DNA of 64,000 nucleotides from Pacificoceanicola onchidii (GTDB taxonomy: Bacteria; Pseudomonadota; Alphaproteobacteria; Rhodobacterales; Rhodobacteraceae): NCBI RefSeq assembly GCF_004804335.1, contig NZ_SRXY01000002.1, forward strand, positions 197,306 through 261,305, read 5' to 3'. The position numbers and the translations under genes are program-made. The notes beneath the pieces were generated by a model that ran no database searches, was not told the origin of the DNA, and worked only from the letters and a program-made list of their open reading frames with translations. Positions 17,341-25,457 of this stretch are shown here, piece after piece (positions within the stretch are counted from its first letter, which is position 1; each line of letters opens with the position of its first letter).

Positions 17341-18183
17341 TCAAAATTTGCCGGATGTGTTATGCTTTGCATCCGGGCCGGGCATCGGTGCGATGATGTC
17401 CCAATGCTCGACGATCAGCCCGTCTTCGAGGCGGAACAGATCGTAGAAAGCCTGCGGCGCGCCGCCAAAGGAACCTTCGGACATGGAGAGCACGAAGTTG
17501 CCTTCGCCGATCACCTTGTGGACGGTGCTGTACTCCATGGTGATGCCCTTCGCGGCCATCTCGCCCATGAACGCGCCGAACCCTTCGAGCCCGTCGGCCA
17601 CCATCGGGTTGTGCTGAAGATAGGTCACGGGGCTGATGTAATCGGTGATGTTCACCTCTTCGTGACGGATCATCGACCGGACGAGGAAATCCTCGACCTT
17701 GGCCTTGTTCGCCTCTGTCTGGTCCAGGTCGGTGATCTCGGTCGCGCCGTCGATCTGGGTGCGGCCCGACGGGTTTGGATCCGCCTCGGGCAGCAGGTTG
17801 TCCCAATGTTCGGCGATCTTGCCGTCCTCGACGCGGAAAACGTCAAAGCCGATCACCGCCTTGGGGCCAAAACCTTCGTAGCGGGCGTGGATGGCCACAA
17901 TGTCATCATCGGCGAGAACACGGATGTATTCAGCCTTGAAGCCCGGCGCGCCGCCAACGGCGGCGACAACGGCTTTCTGACCTTCGATACCATCGGGGAA
18001 GTCCGGGTTATGCTGGATGTAGTCTTCAGCGTAATACTGATCGACCGCATCGGCATTGCCGGACAGCAACGTTGCTTCGAGCGCTTCGAGCACCAGCGCC
18101 TTGCTGGCGGCGCTGTCGGCAAGGGCCGCAAAGGGCACAGCCGCGCAGAGCGCCGTGGATACGAGGAGAGTTTTCAATGACAT
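17341..18183 (-). CDS. Exported protein with two NTF2-like (SnoaL) domains
   Basis: 280 residues. A Sec signal peptide (SLKTLLVSTALCAAVPFAAL, cleavage near ALAD) precedes two tandem NTF2-like domains. Each repeats the same landmarks: YIQHNPDFPDG and FRVEDGKIAEHWDN in the first, YLQHNPMVADG and FRLEDGLIVEHWDI in the second, showing internal duplication. Single-domain relatives are often annotated as SnoaL-like or polyketide-cyclase-like secreted proteins. It lies 25 bases after the DUF2218 gene. The substrate is unknown; an extracytoplasmic role follows from the signal. Confidence 0.75.
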   Translation of the reverse strand: MSLKTLLVSTALCAAVPFAALADSAASKALVLEALEATLLSGNADAVDQYYAEDYIQHNPDFPDGIEGQKAVVAAVGGAPGFKAEYIRVLADDDIVAIHARYEGFGPKAVIGFDVFRVEDGKIAEHWDNLLPEADPNPSGRTQIDGATEITDLDQTEANKAKVEDFLVRSMIRHEEVNITDYISPVTYLQHNPMVADGLEGFGAFMGEMAAKGITMEYSTVHKVIGEGNFVLSMSEGSFGGAPQAFYDLFRLEDGLIVEHWDIIAPMPGPDAKHNTSGKF

Positions 18184-18208
18184 GGCGTTTTCCTTGTTCG
18201 AGTTGCGG

Positions 18209-18493
18209 TTATTCGGCTGGATGCCAATCCAGCTGTGGGTTCTCCCGGAAGGCGAACCGTTCGAGATGGCGGGTCACGACATCGACAACCACGTCGAGCC
18301 GGGCCTTGTCTTCGGCCTGAGCCGAAAGCTCCAACTGCTGATCCGTGGCGGCCAGGTCGCATTGGCCAAAGGCAAAAACGATCTGCGCGCGCCCCGCGTC
18401 GCACCGGGCCTCAACCTTGCGGCCGAAATGATGACACAGGGTAGTGAGGTGCCGGTTGGCCTGGTCTGTCTGAAAAATGGCAAAAGCGCGCAT
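18209..18493 (-). CDS. DUF2218 domain protein
   Basis: 94 residues. The pattern ANRHLTTLCHHFGRKVEA near the N-terminus, FAFGQCDLAATD in the middle and VVTRHLERFAFRENPQLDW at the end matches the short DUF2218 family, in which these histidines and the HLERFAFRE block are conserved. Some homologues are linked to siderophore or metal handling, but no reaction is known. First gene of the 18493-16815 operon; a GGGATCCC site lies 151 bases upstream. Confidence 0.7.
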   Translation of the reverse strand: MRAFAIFQTDQANRHLTTLCHHFGRKVEARCDAGRAQIVFAFGQCDLAATDQQLELSAQAEDKARLDVVVDVVTRHLERFAFRENPQLDWHPAE

Positions 18494-18643
18494 TGTGCCC
18501 GATGTCCGTCCTGTTGGTTCGTGACCAGATCCTACGCCGGGACGCGCGCCGCGATTATTGCCTCATTCCAGCGTTCAGAGTTCGGCCCAGCCGATCAATC
18601 GCGGCTGTGGTTTTGTGCGGTCAGGCCCGGATCCACGAAATAC

Positions 18644-18651
18644 GGGATCCC
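18644..18651. promoter_or_regulatory. GGGATCCC operator candidate 4
   Basis: Same palindrome as at 15835-15968, in TACGGGATCCCAAGT. It lies between the DUF2218 gene (minus) and the LysR gene (plus), so it could control either. It suggests that the GntR regulator at 15988 also acts here. Confidence 0.5.
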
Positions 18652-18734
18652 AAGTCTGCGTGTCGGGGCTGGTTCGGAGGCAAGAGTTCGGCTATTCATG
18701 ATTATCCACGGAGTTTATTCCGCAAGGGCGAACA

Positions 18735-19649
18735 ATGATTGATCACCTCAGACAGATGGCCGTTTTCGCGCGGGTGGTGGACGAAGGATCGTTCCGGGCC
18801 GCAGCGCGAGAGGTCGGGCTGTCGCCGTCGCGGGTCAGCGAAACGGTGTCAGAGCTGGAAGACTATCTTGGCGTAACGCTGCTCTACCGAACCACGCGGA
18901 AAATCGCCCTGACCAACGAAGGGCGGATCTTCTACGGGCGGGTTGTCGAGATGTTGCGCAGCGCCGAGGCCGGCCTGAACGAGATCAGCGCGCTTTCGGT
19001 GGAGCCGGTTGGGGCGCTCCGAATTTCGATCCCTGCCTTCATGGCCACGGGGGCCCTGTCCACAGCCGTGGCGGAGTTTGCCCGGCGCCATCCGAATGTC
19101 GCCCTGTCCATCCGCTATACGGACAATGAGGTCGGGCTGATCGACGACGGGTTTGATCTCAATATCCGCGTGGGCTGGCTGGATGACAGTTCGATGATGT
19201 CGCGCAAGCTGGCGGTGGGCCAGCGGGTTCTGGTTGCCGGATGTGACTACGCCAAGGCGCGGACCCTGCCAGAGCGCCCCTTGGATCTGGAAGACTGGGA
19301 CTGGATCCGATACCGGAACCGTGCGGACACAACGCCGCTCACCGGCCCTAACGGGATCGAGGAAAAGGTGACGGGGCGCGCGCAGATCGAGGTCGACAGT
19401 GTCGATGCGCTCTACCATCTGGCCTGCCGCGACATGGGGGTGACCATCCTGCCGTCCTACCTCGGCGAGCGGGGCATCGAGGCCGGGCATCTGGTGCGGT
19501 TGCTGCCGGACTGGAGCCTGCGCGAGTTGGGCATCTTTGCGGTCTGGCCGGACAAGTCCCGACGCGAGAGCCTCACGCTGCTGTTTGTGCGGTTTCTGGC
19601 GGATCAGGGGCTGTGCGATGACACGGCGGAGGAGCGCGGCGCGCCGTGA
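18735..19649 (+). CDS. LysR-family transcriptional regulator
   Basis: 304 residues. A LysR winged helix-turn-helix occupies residues 1-60 (FARVVDEGSFRAAAREVGLS, then SRVSETVSELEDYLGVTLLYRTTRK), followed by a type-2 periplasmic-binding-like effector domain starting near 88 (VGALRISIPAFMATG). It resembles the subgroup regulating small dehydrogenase or efflux genes. It is divergent from the DUF2218/NTF2-like operon and convergent with the DedA gene, so the former is the likeliest target. Confidence 0.85.
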   Translation: MIDHLRQMAVFARVVDEGSFRAAAREVGLSPSRVSETVSELEDYLGVTLLYRTTRKIALTNEGRIFYGRVVEMLRSAEAGLNEISALSVEPVGALRISIPAFMATGALSTAVAEFARRHPNVALSIRYTDNEVGLIDDGFDLNIRVGWLDDSSMMSRKLAVGQRVLVAGCDYAKARTLPERPLDLEDWDWIRYRNRADTTPLTGPNGIEEKVTGRAQIEVDSVDALYHLACRDMGVTILPSYLGERGIEAGHLVRLLPDWSLRELGIFAVWPDKSRRESLTLLFVRFLADQGLCDDTAEERGAP

Positions 19650-19656
19650 CCGGCGT

Positions 19657-20280
19657 TCAAGCGACGTGCCGCGCCGCGTGGCGGGCATGGGCCTTGGCAC
19701 GCAGCACGCCCTTGATCCAGAACACCATCGCCAGAACAACCGCCAAAGACGCCAGCAGACCTATGATGTCTCCCATGATCTCCGCCACGGTTGAGACTTG
19801 ATCCATGAACACATAACCGAGGCCGACATAGATCGTGACCCAGACGGTCTCCCCCAAAACATCCGCGACGGTGAAGCGCCGCCACGACAGCCCTGTTGCG
19901 CCTGCGACGAAGTTCACCCAAGGCCCGAGCGGCGCCACGGCCCAGGTTGACAGGAAAACGCCCATCCCGCCGCGCCGGTCCACCAGCGCGCGGGCGCGTT
20001 TCAGCACCGCTGCGCGCGCCGGAGAGCGAGCCAGCCGGTCCACAAGGGTGCTCCCCCCGGTACGGCCTATGAAATACCCCGTCTGATCGCCGAGCACGGA
20101 GCCGGCATAGGCCGCAAGGCTCACGGTCCAGAACGTCAGATCCCCCGCCGCCACAAAGGCCCCGCCGGTGAGCATCATCAAAGACGTGGGGATCGGCAGG
20201 GCAAGGCAGGAGAGAAAAGCCGAGGCAAAGATCACATAGACCCCGTATTGGGTAACGAGACCAAAGACGGTTTCGGTCAT
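19657..20280 (-). CDS. DedA-family membrane protein
   Basis: 207 residues with four to five hydrophobic segments and the DedA/SNARE-associated signature: PTSLMMLTGGAFVA, AYAGSVLGDQTGYFIGR, then FLSTWAVAPLGPWVNFVAGATGLSWRRF in two parts. Family members are inner-membrane proteins affecting lipid-carrier recycling, envelope integrity and membrane potential. The start ATG overlaps the stop of the preceding gene by four bases. It stops only 8 bases from the end of the convergent LysR gene. Confidence 0.82.
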   Translation of the reverse strand: MTETVFGLVTQYGVYVIFASAFLSCLALPIPTSLMMLTGGAFVAAGDLTFWTVSLAAYAGSVLGDQTGYFIGRTGGSTLVDRLARSPARAAVLKRARALVDRRGGMGVFLSTWAVAPLGPWVNFVAGATGLSWRRFTVADVLGETVWVTIYVGLGYVFMDQVSTVAEIMGDIIGLLASLAVVLAMVFWIKGVLRAKAHARHAARHVA

Positions 20281-20681
20281 TCGTCCGCCCCCGTTTCGGG
20301 TTTAGCTTCGGGCTTTGGCCCGTGCTCGGCCTGAAATGCCGCGATGGCGGTTTCGATATCCGTGATCACCTGCGCGACCGGCACGCCGCGCAGTTCGGCA
20401 ATCTCCGACAGGCTGACCGGGCCGCCCGGAAGCGGGCGCTCAAGCAACAGAGCATCGAGAACCACCTCGCGCGGGACACGCCAGCTGCGCACGACATAAC
20501 GCGGTGTCATCCAGCTTTCGATCGGTTGCTGGCGTTCGGCAATGGGGGGACGATTGACCCAGTAAACCGCCGAGCGCACGCCGAAAAACAGGCTGGCCCC
20601 AAGCGCAACAACCAGGATGACCGTGGCGATGGGGGCGGCCGCCCAGAGTTTTCTGGCAAAGGCGCTCAGTTTCGCAATCAT
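20277..20681 (-). CDS. Single-pass membrane protein, unknown
   Basis: 134 residues. One transmembrane segment near residues 15-38 (AAPIATVILVVALGASLFFG) is followed by a soluble part with a possible winged-helix-like stretch (VVLDALLLERPLPGG, then LSEIAELRGVPVAQVITDIE). The tail is rich in Pro, Glu and Lys. I do not recognise a family. Translational coupling to the DedA gene suggests an envelope role. Confidence 0.6.
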   Translation of the reverse strand: MIAKLSAFARKLWAAAPIATVILVVALGASLFFGVRSAVYWVNRPPIAERQQPIESWMTPRYVVRSWRVPREVVLDALLLERPLPGGPVSLSEIAELRGVPVAQVITDIETAIAAFQAEHGPKPEAKPETGADE

Positions 20682-20751
20682 GTTGTCTTCCTTGGTGCGC
20701 GGTTCGGGCCTGTTCGACTATCGCGCAATGCGCGCGCGATCTTAAGAGGTA

Positions 20752-21312
20752 TCAGTTCAGAATGACCCAGCGGGTGTGGGTTTCAGGTGTTGCCCCGCAG
20801 TCCGACAGCAGCAGATCGCGCGACATGAACGGCCCGGCGCGGCGGCTATCCGCCCCAACGGCAAAGCAAAGCTCCGGTGTCTCGGCAGGCGAAAACTGCC
20901 CCGCATCCGGCACATGAACGAAACGCTGTGCAACGTCCTGCGCGTCACAGGGCGCAAGCGCCAGATCGGTGGTTTCCCCGGCGCCCGTGGTCACGCAGTG
21001 GCTGTCAAAGGCAACCGAGCGGATCGCGCCGGAGGACGGATCGAAGGAAAACTGCACATCGCCGCCCTGCGGTTTGCACGAATGGGCGTGCAGGGCGGTG
21101 TTGAAGCCGCGCCCGACCGTGTCGATGCACCAGCCCAGCCCATCCACCTCGTCCAGATTGTCAGCAAGAACGATTGCAGGGGCCGGGACACGCAAGCCCG
21201 GCAGCCCTTCGGCGGTCTGCGCCAACGTCTTCGATGTGGAGATAGCGGCAATACAGAGCGCTGCAAAGACGATCAGGGCCGCTGGGGGCAAAATAGATTG
21301 GAACAGACGCAT
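20752..21312 (-). CDS. Exported protein with ricin-type beta-trefoil features
   Basis: 186 residues. An N-terminal hydrophobic segment (SILPPAALIVFAALCIAAIS) looks like a signal peptide or anchor. The mature part has spaced cysteines and Q-x-W/F-like repeats: GWCIDTVGRGFNTALHAHSC, VQFSFDPSSGAIRS, SHCVTTGAG, LALAPCDAQDVAQRFVH. These are typical of ricin-B-type trefoil lectins. It may bind a sugar or polymer outside the cytoplasm. The gap to the next minus-strand gene is 70 bases, so operon membership is uncertain. Confidence 0.6.
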   Translation of the reverse strand: MRLFQSILPPAALIVFAALCIAAISTSKTLAQTAEGLPGLRVPAPAIVLADNLDEVDGLGWCIDTVGRGFNTALHAHSCKPQGGDVQFSFDPSSGAIRSVAFDSHCVTTGAGETTDLALAPCDAQDVAQRFVHVPDAGQFSPAETPELCFAVGADSRRAGPFMSRDLLLSDCGATPETHTRWVILN

Positions 21313-21538
21313 GGCTGGCCTCGGTGTTTGCGGGTCTTGAGACTATAACGCATGGGCCTGGGCCTTTCCGTCGCGGGTTTTGCAAAAAACTTGCCGGCTG
21401 GAAAAAGAAGGGGCAACGCGGCTCACCCGGCGTCTCTCAGGCCTTCGACAATGCGTCCGCCACAGGTCTCAAAGACCATCCGCGCTTACCTGAACAGCAT
21501 CGCTGAGTGACGTTATTGCCGCCGGCTAAGACCGGATG

Positions 21539-21566
21539 AAAAAAGGCCGCGCGAGAAGCGCGGCCT
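21539..21566 (-). terminator. Intrinsic terminator of the TMAO uptake operon
   Basis: Read on the minus strand: a perfect 9-base stem AGGCCGCGC / GCGCGGCCT with a 5-base loop followed by a run of six T. It lies 25 bases after the binding-protein stop codon and ends the 27778-21592 operon. This is the most complete Rho-independent terminator in the window. Confidence 0.85.
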
Positions 21567-21591
21567 GTCCAGTCAGGGGAATTGAAACAGG

Positions 21592-22542
21592 TCAGCCGTT
21601 GATCCAGCGGTTCACCGTGTCCTGGTTGTCTTCGATCCACTCTTCGGCCACCTCTTGCGGGTCGCGCTTATTCTCGAACATTTCAACAATCCAGCCGTTG
21701 ATCTCGTCGCCGGTGAACTGAACGTTCTTGAGCATCTGGGCCACTTCGGGGTTGCGATCCCAGAGGGACTTCGAGAAGGCGACAAAGACGTCGTTCGGCG
21801 CAATCACGCATTCGAACTCGGACACTTCGAGCCAGTTCTCGGCTTCAAGATCCACGTCCTCGCAACCGTCGAAACGGTCCGGCTCGCCAACCACGGAGAG
21901 GTCGTACTGCACGTGCAGCGCTTCCGGCGTCCAGTGGTAGAAGAGCTGCGGTTTGGAGGAGGCATAGGCGGCGGCAAGGCCCGCCTTGAAGGTGTCGGCC
22001 GAGACGATGTTCGGCTCCCAGAGGGAATCCAGCCCATAGGACTTGAACTTGATCTGCCAGCGCTTGGTCGAGGCCCATGTCACGTCACCCGGCCAATACT
22101 CGCCCAGCCCGTCGCCGTCCGTGTCGAACATCGCGGCAATTTCAGGGTTCCGGAGATCCTCGATCGAGGACACCTTGTCCGACATGTAGCTGGGCACATA
22201 GAGGTTCGACGTGCCCTGATAAGGCGTGTTGTGATCCACCGTATCCTTGTCGACGATGTATTCGTCCCAAGCAGACTGCCAGTTCGGCATCCACATGTCG
22301 GTGTGCACGTCGATGGAGCCATCGCCCTTGTCCATGCCGGCGTAGATGACCGGCTGCTGGTTCATGCCGGAGACGATTTCCGCCTCCCCGCCCATTGGCC
22401 CGGTGATGATGGCCTTGAGCACGTGGCCGATGGCCTTGGCGCCGTTCCAGCTCAGATCGGGCAGCATGATCTTTTCTTGCGCCTGCGCAGCACCGGTGCT
22501 GGCCAGCAGCGCGATTGCGGCGGCTTTGCTAAGTGTCCTCAT
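21592..22542 (-). CDS. tmoX: TMAO/quaternary-amine ABC transporter, substrate-binding protein
   Basis: 316 residues. A Sec signal peptide (RTLSKAAAIALLASTGAAQ, cleavage near AQAQ) precedes an OpuAC/ProX-type fold with many aromatic residues that could form a methylammonium-binding cage (DLSWNGAKA, HTDMWMPNWQSAWDEY, GEYWPGDVTWASTKRW, LFYHWTPEALH). It binds a methylated amine in the periplasm. The downstream position in an operon with a TMAO-demethylase-type enzyme makes TMAO the likely ligand; glycine betaine or choline cannot be excluded from sequence alone. The ATG at 22542 has GGGAG upstream; an ATG eight codons earlier lacks this and would spoil the signal peptide. Confidence 0.8.
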   Translation of the reverse strand: MRTLSKAAAIALLASTGAAQAQEKIMLPDLSWNGAKAIGHVLKAIITGPMGGEAEIVSGMNQQPVIYAGMDKGDGSIDVHTDMWMPNWQSAWDEYIVDKDTVDHNTPYQGTSNLYVPSYMSDKVSSIEDLRNPEIAAMFDTDGDGLGEYWPGDVTWASTKRWQIKFKSYGLDSLWEPNIVSADTFKAGLAAAYASSKPQLFYHWTPEALHVQYDLSVVGEPDRFDGCEDVDLEAENWLEVSEFECVIAPNDVFVAFSKSLWDRNPEVAQMLKNVQFTGDEINGWIVEMFENKRDPQEVAEEWIEDNQDTVNRWING

Positions 22543-22578
22543 GATAGTCTCCCTTATGTTGAACACAGTTTTTTTTGT

Positions 22579-24402
22579 TCAGATCCGGCTGAACGACGCG
22601 CGGATCCCCTTCAGAATTCTGTCGATCATCATCGCCACCAGCGCGATGGCGAGACCGGCCAGAAGCCCCTTGCCCGCCTGCGCATCGCCCAGCGAGGCGG
22701 TCACAAGCGCGCCGAGGCCTTCGGCTCCGATGAAGGCCGAGATGGTCGCCATCGAAAGCGCCAGCATGATCGTCTGGTTGAGCCCAGCCATGATCGACGG
22801 GATCGCCATCGGCAGTTCGACCTTGCGCAGGAGCTGGCGTTCGGATGAGCCGAAGGCGAGCGCGGCTTCCTTGGTGCTCTCCGGCACCTGCCGGATGCCC
22901 AGCGCGGTCAGCTTGACCATCGGCGGGATGGCGAAGATCACGGTGGCGATGACCGCCGGGGGCTGCGAGATGCCGAAGAAGGCAACCGCGGGCACAAGGT
23001 AGCTGAGCGACGGAATGGTCTGCATCACGTCCAGAATTGGCTCGGTGATAACCCGGGCGACCTTGTTCTTGGCCATCCAGATCCCGACCGGAAGGCCGAC
23101 AAGGATACAGATCGCCGTAGCCACCACGACCAGCGCCATGGTCTGCATCGCCACCTGCCAGAGTTCAAACACGGCGAGGAAAGCGAGGGACGAGGCGACA
23201 AAGATCGTCGTGCCTTTGCCGGTAAAGGCCCAACTGAGCGCGATGAACAGGAAGGACACCACCGGCCAGGGCGTTTGCATGAAGGCCACTTCCACCCGGA
23301 TCAGCGACTGGCGCAACACGTGGGTGATGGCGTCGAAGATGCCCGCGAAGTTGGCGCGCAGGTAGTTGATCGACTTGTCGATGCTTTCCGAGCTGTAGGT
23401 GAAGATGTTCACGACGCGGCCTTCGACCGGATCCTTGACGATGCGGATCACCTTGGTGGCGTCTTCGTCTCCTGCCGCGATGGCCTCTTCGTCGGGCACG
23501 CTGCGGTAGACCACATCTTCGGGCGGGTCGATGCGGGCCACGGTCGGGAAATCGTCGATGAACCAGCAATCGAAGCGGTCACGGCGGCTGATCGCCACAA
23601 AGTCTTCGGCTGTGGACAGGTCCCGCTCGGCCCCGCGCAGCTCCTTGCGAATGCCGGAGCGACGCGTGTTTTGCGCCTCCGTCCGGTCGCTGATGGCGTC
23701 AAGGCTGGCTTTCTCGGCGGCCAGATCGTCTGCGCGCGCGGACAGCTTTGGCAGCAGCTCTGCCACGTCGCTCACCCCGTGCTGCGCCAGCAGCGCGGTG
23801 ACGGTTTCGCCAGCACGGATCTGGTTGAGACAGGCTCGCTCGTCCAGCCGTTGCTGCGAGGCGCGGTAGATGGTCAGCGGCGCCACCAGCGCGATGATGA
23901 CGGCAGCGAGGATCACGCGGCGCATGTTCACGCCGTTTGCCACGCCCTTGTCTGTCCGCCAGCGGGTGTATTGCCCATAGTAGAAGCGGTTTGCGCTGCT
24001 CCCCATCCAGAGCCGCCCGGCAATCAGCGCAATGACACCGACGGTGCCAAAGCTCTGAATCCAGCCGGAATAGCGCGCGATCAAAGTCACGTTGTCCGCC
24101 GCATTGGCCTGCGCCTCCGCCAGCAGCGGTGAGAATTTGACCACCTGCATGAGGCAGACAATCGCCAGAACATCCAACGCAAGAGCGATCCAGAACATTA
24201 TCCAGGTGCCGCGCATGGCCGCCCAGAACCAGGGCAGCAAAAGCCCCCAGATATTCATGTGCCAGCGCGGCAGTTTTCCGCGCTGCAGCAGTTCGAAGAT
24301 CGGCGTGTAGTAGTCCGCTTTCTCGACGACAAACGCCTCGACCGAAACGTCGCGATCATCGACGATGCGCTGCTCTGCGCCTGTTCCTGCGTGAATGCTC
24401 AT
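22579..24402 (-). CDS. tmoW: TMAO/quaternary-amine ABC transporter, permease with long N-terminal extension
   Basis: 607 residues. The C-terminal third (about 395-600) is a ProW/OpuAB-type permease with IPSLSYLVPAVAFFGI and the coupling-helix region EAALAFGSSERQLLRKVELP. The first 390 residues are an extension with at least three hydrophobic segments (near 55-90, 110-130, 165-185) and a hydrophilic, coiled-coil-prone loop with KASLDAISDRTEAQNTRR. Ordinary ProW proteins are 280-350 residues, so the extension is notable but known in roseobacter TMAO/betaine permeases. Its ATG overlaps the ATPase stop by four bases. Confidence 0.8.
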   Translation of the reverse strand: MSIHAGTGAEQRIVDDRDVSVEAFVVEKADYYTPIFELLQRGKLPRWHMNIWGLLLPWFWAAMRGTWIMFWIALALDVLAIVCLMQVVKFSPLLAEAQANAADNVTLIARYSGWIQSFGTVGVIALIAGRLWMGSSANRFYYGQYTRWRTDKGVANGVNMRRVILAAVIIALVAPLTIYRASQQRLDERACLNQIRAGETVTALLAQHGVSDVAELLPKLSARADDLAAEKASLDAISDRTEAQNTRRSGIRKELRGAERDLSTAEDFVAISRRDRFDCWFIDDFPTVARIDPPEDVVYRSVPDEEAIAAGDEDATKVIRIVKDPVEGRVVNIFTYSSESIDKSINYLRANFAGIFDAITHVLRQSLIRVEVAFMQTPWPVVSFLFIALSWAFTGKGTTIFVASSLAFLAVFELWQVAMQTMALVVVATAICILVGLPVGIWMAKNKVARVITEPILDVMQTIPSLSYLVPAVAFFGISQPPAVIATVIFAIPPMVKLTALGIRQVPESTKEAALAFGSSERQLLRKVELPMAIPSIMAGLNQTIMLALSMATISAFIGAEGLGALVTASLGDAQAGKGLLAGLAIALVAMMIDRILKGIRASFSRI

Positions 24403-25457
24403 TCTTCTGCACTCCCCTGTAGGCCGCGCAACAGCGTGTTCTTGTCGACCACGCCGACAATGGTGTCTCCGTCTGCCTTGATCAAAACCGGCAGCTCGGA
24501 ATGCGTGGACAGGCCAACCAGCGTGTCGAGATCATCTTCGGGCCGCGCCACGGGATGGTCCTGGCTCATGTCCAGCGGCCCGCGTTTGGACTGATACTTG
24601 TCCAGCGGCACCATGATCTTGGCCGCCGACACCAGTTTGAGGCGCGAAATTCCGGCAACAAAATCCGCCACATAGTCATCCGCCGGGGCGGTCACGATAT
24701 CTTCGGCGGTGCCGATCTGGACAATCTCCCCGTCCTTCATGATGCCGATGTGATCGCCCATGCGGATCGCTTCATCGAGGTCGTGGGTGATAAAGACCGT
24801 GGTCTTTTTCAGGTTGGCGGACAGGCCGAGGAATTCGTCCTGAAGGTTGCGGCGGATGAGCGGGTCCAGCGCGGAAAACGGCTCGTCCATCAACAGGATT
24901 TCCGGATCCGCCGCCAGCGCACGTGCGAGGCCGACCCGCTGTTGCATCCCGCCCGACAGCTCGGACGGCAAACGGTCACCGTAGCCATGCAGGGACACGG
25001 TTTCCAACGCCTGATCCGCCAGTTTGGAGCGGTGGTAGGCGTCCATGCCGCGCAATTCGAGCGCAAAGCCGATGTTGTCGCGCACCGAGCGGTGCGGCAG
25101 CAGGGCCATGTTCTGAAACACCATGCCGATCTTGGTGCCGCGCACGGCGCGCAGCGCGTCGGGCTTCATCTTGCCAATGTCATCGCCCAGAACACGGATG
25201 GTGCCGGCGGAAGGCTCGATCAGGCGGTTGATGTGCCGCACAAGCGTGGATTTGCCGGAGCCGGACAGGCCCATAAGGCAGAAAATCTCGCCCTCGCCCA
25301 CGCGGAAGCTCGCGTCCTTGACTCCAACGACCGCCCCAAACTCATCAAGCACATCTGCCTTGCTCAGGCCTCTGGTTCGGATCGCGTCCATCGCGTCTTT
25401 GGCGCGTTCGCCAAAGACCTTCCAGACACCGTCAATTTCGACGACTGCTTCGCTCAT
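24399..25457 (-). CDS. tmoV: TMAO/quaternary-amine ABC transporter, ATP-binding protein
   Basis: 352 residues. ABC ATPase with Walker A GLSGSGKST near 84, signature LSGGMQQRV, Walker B ILLMDEP and switch HDLDEA. The N-terminal 50 residues carry the ProV-type leader (VWKVFGERAKDAM). The C-terminus (about 270-345) has CBS-like elements (LSTHSELPVLIKADGDTI, GVVDKNTLLRGL) as in osmoregulated glycine-betaine importers. It powers uptake through the TmoW-like permease. Overlaps of four bases on both sides (with the demethylase and the permease genes) indicate one translational unit. Confidence 0.82.
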   Translation of the reverse strand: MSEAVVEIDGVWKVFGERAKDAMDAIRTRGLSKADVLDEFGAVVGVKDASFRVGEGEIFCLMGLSGSGKSTLVRHINRLIEPSAGTIRVLGDDIGKMKPDALRAVRGTKIGMVFQNMALLPHRSVRDNIGFALELRGMDAYHRSKLADQALETVSLHGYGDRLPSELSGGMQQRVGLARALAADPEILLMDEPFSALDPLIRRNLQDEFLGLSANLKKTTVFITHDLDEAIRMGDHIGIMKDGEIVQIGTAEDIVTAPADDYVADFVAGISRLKLVSAAKIMVPLDKYQSKRGPLDMSQDHPVARPEDDLDTLVGLSTHSELPVLIKADGDTIVGVVDKNTLLRGLQGSAEE

